Of a stretch of 64,000 bases of DNA, positions 19,202 through 27,263 are shown one piece after another; position 1 is the stretch's first letter, and the number at the start of each line of letters is the position of its first letter. The stretch is from DASYQD01 sp036005845 (GTDB taxonomy: Bacteria; Acidobacteriota; Thermoanaerobaculia; Multivoradales; JAIOJS01), in assembly GCA_036005845.1 (NCBI GenBank), contig DASYQD010000117.1, positions 90,310-154,309 on the forward strand, read 5' to 3'. The translations under genes were made by a program, and so were the position numbers. The notes beneath the pieces were generated by a model. The model did no database searches and was not told where the DNA came from. It saw only the letters and a list, made by a program, of their open reading frames with translations.

Positions 19202-19341
19202 CGGCGGCGAACCAGAGGGGCGAGCATAGCGAGCGCCGACGTCGTGGAGCGGGTGCCCGCGGCGGGTACCCGCGGAACAACCTTCGTCAGGCTCGTTCGT
19301 AAAACTAGGAACGCTTCCCGCACTCGCGAACGTTCCTCCCG
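19202..19341. other. Intergenic region with several short palindromes upstream of the phosphatase gene
   Basis: No gene is seen. Two adjacent near-palindromes GCGGGTGCCCGC and GCGGGTACCCGC (the second perfect) lie at about 19250-19275. A dyad AGGAACG (19307-19313) / CGTTCCT (19331-19337) ends four bases before the ATG at 19342. These could be regulatory sites or mRNA structures controlling the phosphatase gene, which has no visible ribosome site. Confidence 0.35.
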
Positions 19342-21744
19342 ATGCGCGCTCGCCAGCTCCTCTTCTGGATCGCCCTCGCCGCGGCCTCGGGGCTCGCCAT
19401 CGCCTGGCTGCTGCCGCGCGCCTTCCCGCTCTTCCCACGCGGCTACGAGACGGACGCGCGTGAGGCGCGGGCGATCGCGCTCGCCCGCATCCCCGAGCTC
19501 GGGCCGGTACCGCCGCGGCCGCTGCTGTCGGTGACGTGGACCGGCGACGGCACCATCGAGCGCGCCGCGCTGCAGGGCGGCGGGGCGACGCGGCGGCGGC
19601 TTGCGGGCACGCCGCTCGAGCAGGCGCTCTACGGCTGGGTGGTGCGCGTCTTCCCGCTCGACGCCAACGCCGGCGACTGGGAGTACGAGGTCCACGTCTC
19701 GCGCCGCGGCGAGGTGACCGGCCTGATGCGCAAGCTGCCGGAGACCGCACCGGCGGGGAAGCTGACGGCGGACCAGGCACGCCAGCGCGCCCGCGCCCAG
19801 CTCGAGGAGGCCGGCTTCGACCTCACGCAGTACGGCGAGCCCGAGGTCCGCAGCGACGAACGCTCGCGGCGCACCGATACCGTGCTGCACTTCCCGGCGC
19901 GCCAGCAGCTCCTCGGCTCGACGGTGCGGCACGGCGTCGAGGTGCGCTTCCTCGGCGACCAGCCGGGCGGCTATCGCGTGTGGGTGGAACCGGTCGACCG
20001 GCAGGCGAACGAGCGGCTGGTCAGCCCCTACTTCCTGCTCTACTTCGCCAGCGAGATCGTCAGCGTGCTGCTGCTGCTCGGGCTCGGCATCCTCTTCGTG
20101 CGCAAGTACCACGCCGGCGAGGTGGGTGTGGCCCGGGGCACGCAGATCTTCCTGCTCGTGCTTCTCGCCGGCCTCGGCTTCCTCGTCGCCTACGCCGTGC
20201 CGTCGGCCGAAGGGGTGATGATCGGCGCCACCTCGCGCCGGCTCATCACCTGGGTCCTGCTGCTCGTGCGCGTGGCATTCGGCGTCCTGCCCATCGCGGC
20301 GCTTGGCTTCCTCGCCTGGACGGTGGGCGAGTCGTGGGCGCGCGAGCGGTGGGGGAGCAAGCTGGCGGCGTTCGACGCGCTCTTCAAGGGCGAGTGGCGC
20401 AACGCCACCGTGGCGCGCAGCAGCCTGCGCGGCATCGCGCTCGGCCTGGCGCTGCTGGCGGCGCTGCTCGCCGTCGCGCTGTCGCTGCAGCGGCTCGGCG
20501 CCTGGACCCTCGGGTCGCTGCTGGTGGACCTGCAGTTCGGCTCGGGGTGGCTGGGACTCGGCCAGCTCCTGCGGCTCCTCTGTTACGAGCTGCCGACCCT
20601 GCTCATCGGCTGTCTCTTCCTCACCATGCTGGCGGCGCGCAAGCTGCCGCCGGCGCTTGCCGCGGTCGTCTCCGCCCTGGGCGCGGCGGCGCTCTCGCTG
20701 CCGCCGTTCATGCCGCTGCCGATGAGCGCCGCCGCGCCGGTGTGGCTGCTCGCCGCCGGCGTGCCGGTGCTCGTCTTCTGGGGCAGCGACCTGCTGGCGG
20801 CGGTGCTGTGCGGGCTGACCGTTGCCGGCGTGATGGCGAGCCTGCCGCTGCTCCTCGCGCACGACGCGGGGATGCAGCTCCAGGGCGCCATCCCGCTCGT
20901 CGCGCTGGCGCTGCCGCTGCTCTTGAGCGTGCGCCACCTGCACGGCGGCCGCGAGTTCGTCTACCGCTGGGAGGACGTGCCGCCGCACGTGCGCCGCATC
21001 GCCGAGCGCGAGCGCCAGCGGGTCGAGCTCGAGACTGCGCGCGAGATCCAGAGCTCGATCCTGCCGGTGCTGCCGCCGCAGCTCCACGGCGTGCAGCTCG
21101 CGCACGCCTACCAGCCGGCCACGGAGGTCGGCGGCGACTTCTACGACGTGCTCGCGCTCGACGACGGCCGCGTCGCGCTGGCGGTGGGCGACGTCGCCGG
21201 CCACGGCGTCAGCAGCGGCTTGGTGATGTCGATGGTGCGCTCGGCGCTGGCGGTGCAGGTCACCTTCGACCCGCAGGTCGAGTCGGTCTTCCACACGCTC
21301 AACCGCATGGTCTTCCAGAGCGCGCGGCGGCGGCTGCTCACGACCTTGACGTATGCGTTGCTCGATCCGAAAGCGCACGAGCTCGTCTACGCCAGCGCCG
21401 GCCACGTCTTCCCCTACCGCATCACCCGCGACGGCCGCGTCCACGAGCTCGAGGCCGGCTCCTACCCGCTCGGCGTGCGCGTCGACAGCGAGCTGCCGGT
21501 GCGCCGCGAGCGCCTCGAGCCCGGCGACACCGTGGTGCTCCTCTCCGACGGCGTCGTCGAAGGCCACCGCGAGCATGACGAAGAGCCCTTCGGCTTCAAC
21601 CGCCTCGCCGACAGCCTCGCCCGCCACGCCCAAGCCGGCCCGCAAGCCCTCGTCCGCGGCGTCCTCGCCGACCTCGAGACCTTCACCCGCCGCGCTCCGC
21701 GCGAAGACGACGTGACGGTGCTCGCTGCGCGGCTGCCGGACTAG
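19342..21744 (+). CDS. Membrane-anchored SpoIIE/RsbU-type PP2C serine phosphatase
   Basis: 800 residues. An N-terminal transmembrane helix is followed by about 200 extracytoplasmic residues with two PepSY-like alpha/beta stretches (one includes KLTADQARQRARAQLEEAG). A polytopic block of about eight to ten helices spans residues 230-540. The C-terminal 240 residues are a PPM/SpoIIE phosphatase: ETAREIQSSILP (linker helix), YQPATEVGGDFYDV, VAVGDVAGHGVSSGLVMSM, ASAGHVFPY, LLSDGVVEG and REDDVTVLAARL, with all metal-binding Asp residues present. It would dephosphorylate a STAS-domain antagonist in response to an envelope or membrane signal. The STAS gene at 8591 is a possible but unproven partner. 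Convergent with vapC, 13 bp apart. Confidence 0.87.
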   Translation: MRARQLLFWIALAAASGLAIAWLLPRAFPLFPRGYETDAREARAIALARIPELGPVPPRPLLSVTWTGDGTIERAALQGGGATRRRLAGTPLEQALYGWVVRVFPLDANAGDWEYEVHVSRRGEVTGLMRKLPETAPAGKLTADQARQRARAQLEEAGFDLTQYGEPEVRSDERSRRTDTVLHFPARQQLLGSTVRHGVEVRFLGDQPGGYRVWVEPVDRQANERLVSPYFLLYFASEIVSVLLLLGLGILFVRKYHAGEVGVARGTQIFLLVLLAGLGFLVAYAVPSAEGVMIGATSRRLITWVLLLVRVAFGVLPIAALGFLAWTVGESWARERWGSKLAAFDALFKGEWRNATVARSSLRGIALGLALLAALLAVALSLQRLGAWTLGSLLVDLQFGSGWLGLGQLLRLLCYELPTLLIGCLFLTMLAARKLPPALAAVVSALGAAALSLPPFMPLPMSAAAPVWLLAAGVPVLVFWGSDLLAAVLCGLTVAGVMASLPLLLAHDAGMQLQGAIPLVALALPLLLSVRHLHGGREFVYRWEDVPPHVRRIAERERQRVELETAREIQSSILPVLPPQLHGVQLAHAYQPATEVGGDFYDVLALDDGRVALAVGDVAGHGVSSGLVMSMVRSALAVQVTFDPQVESVFHTLNRMVFQSARRRLLTTLTYALLDPKAHELVYASAGHVFPYRITRDGRVHELEAGSYPLGVRVDSELPVRRERLEPGDTVVLLSDGVVEGHREHDEEPFGFNRLADSLARHAQAGPQALVRGVLADLETFTRRAPREDDVTVLAARLPD

Positions 21745-21757
21745 GCGGGACGACCGA

Positions 21758-22168
21758 TCACGGAACGTCGATCACCAGCGGGACTCCCATCAGCCTGAGA
21801 TGGAAGTCGGTCGACCAGCACACACTCGATCGCCGCGATTCCATCAGCACCAATCCGCACGCATCGACGAGAGTAAGGTCTTGATCGGAGAAGCGGCGCA
21901 CGACGTCAGCCGCCGCGCGCAGCTCCTCGCTGCCGACCGCGATGACCTCGAGCGGCAACGACTCGACCATGGAGAGGAACTGCAACCCTCGATGACGGTC
22001 GAAGCGCTTGAGGAACCACGCCTGGCCTTCGGCGATGACGAGCGGGATCGTCACCAGCTTCGGCGGCGCCGAGAACAAGCGGCGGAACAGCAGGTGGTGC
22101 GAGTCGGAGCTGTCGGCGAACGCGATCAGCGCCGCGGTGTCGACGTAGGCCTCAGTCCTTCTCGCCAT
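21758..22168 (-). CDS. vapC: VapC-type PIN-domain toxin ribonuclease
   Basis: A 136-residue PIN domain. The acidic metal-binding residues are all there: Asp10 in YVDTAALIA, Glu47 in VIAEGQA, Asp102 in LTLVDACG, and Asp121 in WSTDFHL. VapC toxins cleave tRNA or rRNA when freed from their antitoxin. The start overlaps the end of the upstream antitoxin gene by 17 bases, a typical coupled arrangement. The intact active site suggests a working toxin. The target RNA cannot be told from sequence. Confidence 0.92.
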   Translation of the reverse strand: MARRTEAYVDTAALIAFADSSDSHHLLFRRLFSAPPKLVTIPLVIAEGQAWFLKRFDRHRGLQFLSMVESLPLEVIAVGSEELRAAADVVRRFSDQDLTLVDACGLVLMESRRSSVCWSTDFHLRLMGVPLVIDVP

Positions 22169-22376
22169 AGACGACGTCGTCGATGCTCTGGCTCGACAGC
22201 GGATCGCCCGACGCTACGAAGCCGGCGAACCGCATCCACGGCTTGCTCTCGTCGGCCGGGATCATCGTCCGCAGCGATCGCCTGAGCAATTCCGCGAGCG
22301 AGATGCCGAGGCGCGCCGCTTCCGTCTTCGCGGCGTCGTACTCCTTTTCGCTGAGGCTCACCTGCGTTCGCACCAT
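22152..22376 (-). CDS. vapB: VapB-type ribbon-helix-helix antitoxin
   Basis: A 74-residue protein. Residues 1-40 read as a ribbon-helix-helix DNA-binding domain (MVRTQVSLSEKEYDAAK followed by LGISLAELLRRSL). The C-terminal tail, with PWMRFAGFV and SSQSIDDVVYG, is the expected toxin-binding segment and contains the conserved Trp-Met-Arg-Phe-like patch seen in such antitoxins. It precedes and overlaps vapC. A perfect inverted repeat begins on its start codon and is the likely autoregulatory operator. Expected function: neutralise VapC and repress its own promoter. Confidence 0.9.
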   Translation of the reverse strand: MVRTQVSLSEKEYDAAKTEAARLGISLAELLRRSLRTMIPADESKPWMRFAGFVASGDPLSSQSIDDVVYGEKD

Positions 22377-22410
22377 GGTGATAACAGGCTAGCACGAACT
22401 GTTATCACCA
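22376..22410. promoter_or_regulatory. Perfect inverted-repeat operator of vapBC
   Basis: TGGTGATAACAG (22376-22387) and CTGTTATCACCA (22399-22410) are perfect 12-bp arms around an 11-base spacer; one mismatch later two further bases also match. The left arm includes the vapB start codon, so bound antitoxin would block both transcription and ribosome access. Arm spacing is about two helical turns (23 bp centre to centre), fitting two RHH dimers. Confidence 0.8.
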
Positions 22411-22471
22411 AGGGCAAACGGGCGCGCTACAGCGCAGCCTTCGCGAATGACGCTCAGGTAGGCTAGCGGCG

Positions 22472-24064
22472 ATGACGGTCGAGCCGCTGCAGGTGCCCTC
22501 CGTTGCCGCGCCGCAGCGGTGGGCGAAGGTGATCGACCACACGCGCTGCATCGGCTGCCACGCCTGCTCGACGGCGTGCAAGGCCGAGAACGAGGTGCCG
22601 CTCGGCGTGCACCGCACGTACGTCAAGTACGCCGAGGTGGGCACCTTCCCGCAGGTGAAGCGCCACTACCAGGTGACGCGCTGCAACCAGTGCGACGACG
22701 CGCCGTGCGTCGAGATCTGCCCCACCGGCGCGATGTACCGGCGGCGCGACGGCATCGTCGACTTCGACAAGTCGATCTGCATCGGCTGCAAGGCCTGCAT
22801 GGCGGCCTGCCCCTACGACGCCATCTTCATCAACCCCGAGGACCACTCGGCGGAGAAGTGCAACTTCTGCGCGCACCGCATCGACGTCGGCCTCGAGCCG
22901 GCGTGCGTGACGGTGTGCCCGACGCAGGCGATCCTCGTCGGCGATTTGGACGACCCACGCTCGCCCGTGGCGCAGATCGCGCACCGCGAGCCGGTGGCGG
23001 TGCGCCGGCCGGAGAAGGGGACGCAGCCGAAGCTCTTCTACAAGGGCGCGCACCAGGCGACGCTCGATCCGCTGGCGGCGCGGCGGCCGGAGGGCGGGCT
23101 GTTCCTGTGGGGCGAGCAGGCGGAGGCGCACGACCAGGTGGTGAGCGGCCATCCGCGCGCCGCCGAGTCGCGGCGCGGCTGGGGCGCGCAGCCGGGGACG
23201 TCCTCGGCGGCGGCGCTGCTCGCCTTCGACGTGCCGCACACGATCCCGTGGGACTGGCGGGTCGGGCTGTATACGTTGACGAAGGGGATCGCGGCCGGCG
23301 CGTATCTGATCGCGCTGCTGTTGGTGCTCGCCGGCGTCGTGGAACCGAACCGCGGGTTGTGGACGACGGCGGCGCCGCTGCTCGCCATGGCGGCGCTCGT
23401 GGCGACCGCGGGGATCCTCGTCGCCGACCTCGAGCATCCCGAGCGTTTCTGGATGCTGCTCACCCGCGGGCGGTGGCGGAGCTGGCTCGTCCGCGGCGCC
23501 TGGATCCTCACCGGCTACGGCGTCGTGCTGGCGGCGCACGTCGGGTCCGTGCTCCTTCGCGGCGCGGCCCCGCGATGGCTCGTGCCGCTCGCCGCGCTCG
23601 GTGCGCCGCTGGCGGCGCTGACTGCTATCTATACCGCTTGGTTGTTCGCGCAGGCCAAGGCGCGCGACCTCTGGCAGAACCCGCTGCTGCCGCCGCACCT
23701 GCTGCTGCAGTCACTCGTCGCCGGCGCCGCAGCGCTGCTGCCGATGGCCGTCGTCGTGGCGCCCGAGGCGGTGCCCACGTTGGCGCGCTGGCTGGCCATC
23801 GGCGCCGCGCTCCACTTGGCGATGGTGGCGGGGGAGATGACCCTGCCGCATCCCACGGCACACGCGCGCCTCGCCGCGCACGAGCTCGCACGCGGGCGGT
23901 ATCGCACGGCGTTCACGGCAGGGCTCGTGCTCGTCGCGGCGACGATGGTGGCGCCTTGGTTGTCACCACCGCTCGCCGTCGTCGCGGCAGTGGCGGCGCT
24001 CGCCGGTCTGCTCGCGCACGAGCACGCCTACGTCCAGGCCGGGCAGTCGGTGCCGCTGGCGTGA
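22472..24064 (+). CDS. Fused four-cluster ferredoxin and NrfD-like quinone-reactive membrane subunit
   Basis: Residues 1-165 are a 4x[4Fe-4S] electron-transfer subunit of the DmsB/PsrB/NrfC type. All sixteen cysteines are visible: 26/29/32/36, 71/74/79/83, 103/106/109/113 and 130/133/145/149. Residues 260-525 contain eight or more hydrophobic helices typical of NrfD/PsrC, the quinone-binding membrane anchor (KGIAAGAYLIALLL in the first helix, DLEHPERFWMLL after the second or third). The two subunits are usually separate genes, so this is a B-C fusion. No signal peptide is seen, so the FeS part most likely faces the cytoplasm. It lies 13 bp before the catalytic-subunit gene and would exchange electrons between that subunit and menaquinone. 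Confidence 0.9.
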   Translation: MTVEPLQVPSVAAPQRWAKVIDHTRCIGCHACSTACKAENEVPLGVHRTYVKYAEVGTFPQVKRHYQVTRCNQCDDAPCVEICPTGAMYRRRDGIVDFDKSICIGCKACMAACPYDAIFINPEDHSAEKCNFCAHRIDVGLEPACVTVCPTQAILVGDLDDPRSPVAQIAHREPVAVRRPEKGTQPKLFYKGAHQATLDPLAARRPEGGLFLWGEQAEAHDQVVSGHPRAAESRRGWGAQPGTSSAAALLAFDVPHTIPWDWRVGLYTLTKGIAAGAYLIALLLVLAGVVEPNRGLWTTAAPLLAMAALVATAGILVADLEHPERFWMLLTRGRWRSWLVRGAWILTGYGVVLAAHVGSVLLRGAAPRWLVPLAALGAPLAALTAIYTAWLFAQAKARDLWQNPLLPPHLLLQSLVAGAAALLPMAVVVAPEAVPTLARWLAIGAALHLAMVAGEMTLPHPTAHARLAAHELARGRYRTAFTAGLVLVAATMVAPWLSPPLAVVAAVAALAGLLAHEHAYVQAGQSVPLA

Positions 24065-24077
24065 GAACGCAGCCACG

Positions 24078-26999
24078 ATGAGCGACGATCCGACCAGCAG
24101 CGACGCGACCAGCAGCGACGCGACCTGCAGCGACCCGAGGGCCGCGGCACCCGGCGAGACCTTCTACCAGGGTCCGAGCGGTGTCCACCTCGCCGCCCAT
24201 CCGCCGAAGGAGCGCTGGGACGACTGGGTGGAGCTCGATTCCAAGGCCTGGCCGAAGCGGGTGGAGAAACGCTACCACCTCGTCCCGACGACCTGCTTCA
24301 ACTGCGAGTCGGCGTGCGGCCTGCTCGCCTTCGTCGACGCCGAGACCGGCGAGATCCGCAAGCTCGAAGGCAACCCCGAGCACCCGGGCTCGCGCGGCCG
24401 CAACTGCGCCAAGGGGCCGGCGACCCTCAACCAGATCCTCGACCCCGACCGCATCCTCTATCCGCTCAAGCGCGTCGGCGGCCGCGGCGAAGGGAAGTGG
24501 GAACGCGTCTCCTGGGACGCGGTGCTCGACGACATCGCCGCGCGCATCCGCAAGGCGCTCCAGGAAGGCCGCCAGCGCGAGGTGATGTACCACGTCGGCC
24601 GCCCCGGCGAGGACGGTTTCGTCGAGCGCCTGCTGGCGGCCTGGGGCGTCGACGGCCACAACTCGCACACCAACGTGTGCTCGGCGAGCGCGCGCGCCGG
24701 CTACCAGCTCTGGTCGGGCATCGACCGGCCGAGCCCCGACTACGCCAACGCCAAGGTCATCTTCCTCGTCAGCGCGCACCTCGAGACCGGGCACTACTTC
24801 AACCCGCACGCGCAACGTATCGTCGAGGCGAAGCAGCGCGGGGCGAAGATCGTGGTGCTCGATACGCGGCTGTCGAACACCGCGACGCACGCCGATTGGT
24901 GGCTGGCGCCCCAGCCGGGCTCGGAGCCGGCGATCCATCTCGCCATCGCGCATCACCTGATCGCCACGCGCCGCTACGACCGTGACTTCGTACGGCGGTG
25001 GTGGAACTGGCAGGACTGGTTGGCGGCGGAGCGGCCGCATCTGCCGGAGACGTTCGAGAGCTTCGAGGGCGAGCTCGCGACGCTGTATGCCGACTTCACT
25101 TTCGAGCGCGCCGCGGAGGAGTCCGGCGTCGACGCTGCGACGCTGCGCGAGGTCGCCGAGGTGGTAGCGACCGCCGGCACCGCGCTCTCGACCCACACCT
25201 GGCGCAGCGCCACCGCCGGCAACGAAGGCGGCTGGCAAGTCGCGCGCACGTTGTTCTTGTTGAACGCGCTGCTCGGCGCGGTGGGGACGAAGGGCGGCAC
25301 CTACCTCAACGCCTGGACGAAGTTCGTCCCCAAGCCGATCAAGCTGCCGCGCCACCCGACGCATTGGAACGACCTCAACTGGCCGGTCGAGTATCCGCTG
25401 TCGATGTACGAGCTGTCGTTCCTGCTGCCGCACCTGGTGAAGGAGGGACGCGGCCGACTCGAGGTCTACTTCACCCGCGTCTACAACCCGGTGTGGACCA
25501 ACCCCGACGGCTTCTCGTGGATCGAGATGCTGCAGGACGAGGCGAAGGTCGGCCTGCACGTGGCGCTCACACCGTCGTGGAACGAGACCGCCTACTTCGC
25601 CGACTACATCCTGCCCATGGGCCACGCCACCGAGCGGCACGACACCCACTCTTACGAGACGCAGGCGGGGCAGTGGCTCGGCTTCCGCCAGCCGGTGAAG
25701 CGCGCGCTGGCCGAGCGGCAGGGGAGAAAGATCGCCGACACGCGCGAGACCAACCCCGGCGAGGTGTGGGAGGAGAACGAGTTCTGGATGGAGCTGTCGT
25801 GGCGCCTCGACCGCGACGGCGCGCTCGGCATCCGCCCGTTCGTCGAATCCGAGCAGCGGCCGGGCGAGCGGCTTTCGGTAGACGAGTACTACGGCTACAT
25901 CTTCGACCACTCGGTCCCGGGGCTGCCCGAGAAGGCCGCTGCGGAAGGCCTGACGCCGCTGCAGTGGATGCGCCGCTACGGCGCCGTCGAGATCAGCAAG
26001 GACGCCGGCGCCGTGTACGAAGAGGAGGTGCCCGCGAGCGAGCTCGAGGACGTGGCGGAGGACCGGTTCGGCCGCGTCTACACGCGCGCCGCGGCGCCGC
26101 CGAAGCTCAACCTCGCACCGACCGGCGCGCCCGACAACGACGCCAGCGGCAGGCGGCCGGCCGGCGTGCGCGTCGACGGCGTGGTGCGCCGCGGCTTCCC
26201 GACGCCGAGCGGCCGGCTTGAGTTCTATTCGCCGACGCTGGCGAGTTGGGGCTGGCAAGAGACGGCGCTTCCCGGCTTCTTGCCAAGCCACGTTCACCCA
26301 CAGAAGCTGGCGCCCGATCAGAAGGTGCTCATCTCGACCTTCCGCCTTCCGGTGCACATCCACACCCGTAGCGCCAACGCCAAGTGGCTCGACGAGATCG
26401 CCCACACCAACCCGCTCTGGCTGCACCCGCAAGATGCCACGCCGCTCGGCGTCAAGACCGGCGACCTCGTGCGCGTCGAGACCGAGATCGGCCATTACGT
26501 CGTGAAGGTCTGGATCACGGAAGGCGTGCGCCCGGGAGTCGTAGCGTGCTCGCACCACATGGGCCGCTGGAAGCTCGACGAGCACGGCCAACGCCAGCTC
26601 ATGACCACGGTGGCGCTCGAACGCAAAGGCACCGAGTGGCGCATGCGCCGCGAAAAGGGCGTCGAGCCGTACGACAGCAAGGACCCCGACACGCGTCGAG
26701 TCTGGTGGTCGGACGCGGGCATCCACCAGAACCTGACCTTTCCCGTGCACCCCGACCCGGTGTCGGGCATGCACTGCTGGCACCAGGCCGTGCGCGTGCG
26801 GCGGGCGGAAGAAGGGGATCGTTACGGCGACATCGTCGTCGACACCGCCAAGTCGCACGAGGTCTATCGCCAATGGCTGGCGCGCACAAGGTCTGCCCGC
26901 GATCACTCACCCGATAGCACGCGTCGGCCCTATTGGCTGATCCGCCCAGTCAAGCCCAGCCGCGAGGCCTACGCTCTAGATCCCGGCGCTTCACGATAG
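24078..26999 (+). CDS. DMSO-reductase-family molybdopterin oxidoreductase, catalytic subunit
   Basis: 973 residues. The N-terminal [4Fe-4S] motif is Cys73-x2-Cys76-x3-Cys80-x29-Cys110. The MGD-binding domains follow, with VIFLVSAHLETGHYFNPHAQ, GGTYLNAW, LTPSWNETAYFADYILP and the C-terminal molydop-binding domain from about 750 (HTNPLWLHPQDATPLGVKTGD). The probable molybdenum ligand is Cys201 in SHTNVCSASAR, as in polysulfide/tetrathionate/formate-type enzymes. That assignment rests on position. There is no twin-arginine signal, so it should work in the cytoplasm with the fused FeS/NrfD protein. The substrate is unknown; the group is annotated variously as formate, sulfur-oxyanion or unassigned. 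The start region carries a 15-bp tandem repeat. Confidence 0.85.
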   Translation: MSDDPTSSDATSSDATCSDPRAAAPGETFYQGPSGVHLAAHPPKERWDDWVELDSKAWPKRVEKRYHLVPTTCFNCESACGLLAFVDAETGEIRKLEGNPEHPGSRGRNCAKGPATLNQILDPDRILYPLKRVGGRGEGKWERVSWDAVLDDIAARIRKALQEGRQREVMYHVGRPGEDGFVERLLAAWGVDGHNSHTNVCSASARAGYQLWSGIDRPSPDYANAKVIFLVSAHLETGHYFNPHAQRIVEAKQRGAKIVVLDTRLSNTATHADWWLAPQPGSEPAIHLAIAHHLIATRRYDRDFVRRWWNWQDWLAAERPHLPETFESFEGELATLYADFTFERAAEESGVDAATLREVAEVVATAGTALSTHTWRSATAGNEGGWQVARTLFLLNALLGAVGTKGGTYLNAWTKFVPKPIKLPRHPTHWNDLNWPVEYPLSMYELSFLLPHLVKEGRGRLEVYFTRVYNPVWTNPDGFSWIEMLQDEAKVGLHVALTPSWNETAYFADYILPMGHATERHDTHSYETQAGQWLGFRQPVKRALAERQGRKIADTRETNPGEVWEENEFWMELSWRLDRDGALGIRPFVESEQRPGERLSVDEYYGYIFDHSVPGLPEKAAAEGLTPLQWMRRYGAVEISKDAGAVYEEEVPASELEDVAEDRFGRVYTRAAAPPKLNLAPTGAPDNDASGRRPAGVRVDGVVRRGFPTPSGRLEFYSPTLASWGWQETALPGFLPSHVHPQKLAPDQKVLISTFRLPVHIHTRSANAKWLDEIAHTNPLWLHPQDATPLGVKTGDLVRVETEIGHYVVKVWITEGVRPGVVACSHHMGRWKLDEHGQRQLMTTVALERKGTEWRMRREKGVEPYDSKDPDTRRVWWSDAGIHQNLTFPVHPDPVSGMHCWHQAVRVRRAEEGDRYGDIVVDTAKSHEVYRQWLARTRSARDHSPDSTRRPYWLIRPVKPSREAYALDPGASR
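24091..24135 (+). repeat. Three tandem 15-bp repeats in the start of the molybdoenzyme gene
   Basis: The unit CGACCAGCAGCGACG occurs twice exactly (24091-24105, 24106-24120) and once with two changes (24121-24135). It encodes repeated SSDAT-like residues in an otherwise disordered N-terminus. A multiple of three, so copy-number change would keep frame. Confidence 0.85.
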
Positions 27000-27263
27000 A
27001 GTACACAGCACGCGATAGTTGGTAGGGCTCTGGACACGGCGCGCAACACGCGATGTCTCGAATATTGGGAAGATTGGCGAAGTGCTGTCCTGCTACTTGG
27101 TGAAAGGCAACTGTCCGATAATTGGAATGGCGCCAGCGACGAGCACGCGTGGTAGTTCGTGTTTGAGCGCACCGCCAACGATTGTCGCCGTACCAGCATG
27201 GCTGGGGGCAATGTACTACGGGCTCATCCCGCGTCGGCGCAAGCCCATAGAGAAGGGGAGTCA
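27000..27263. other. Noncoding leader of the lower-GC island
   Basis: No recognisable gene. Base composition drops here relative to the preceding gene. A TTGGTG...GATAAT pair sits at about 27099-27124 with a short spacer, a weak promoter candidate for the three-gene unit. AAGGGGAG just before 27264 is the ribosome site. Confidence 0.4.

Noticed and set aside
23913..26906. A 997-codon open frame antisense to the molybdoenzyme
   Set aside because: No recognisable motif; the plus strand has intact FeS and moco motifs. A shadow of codon bias.
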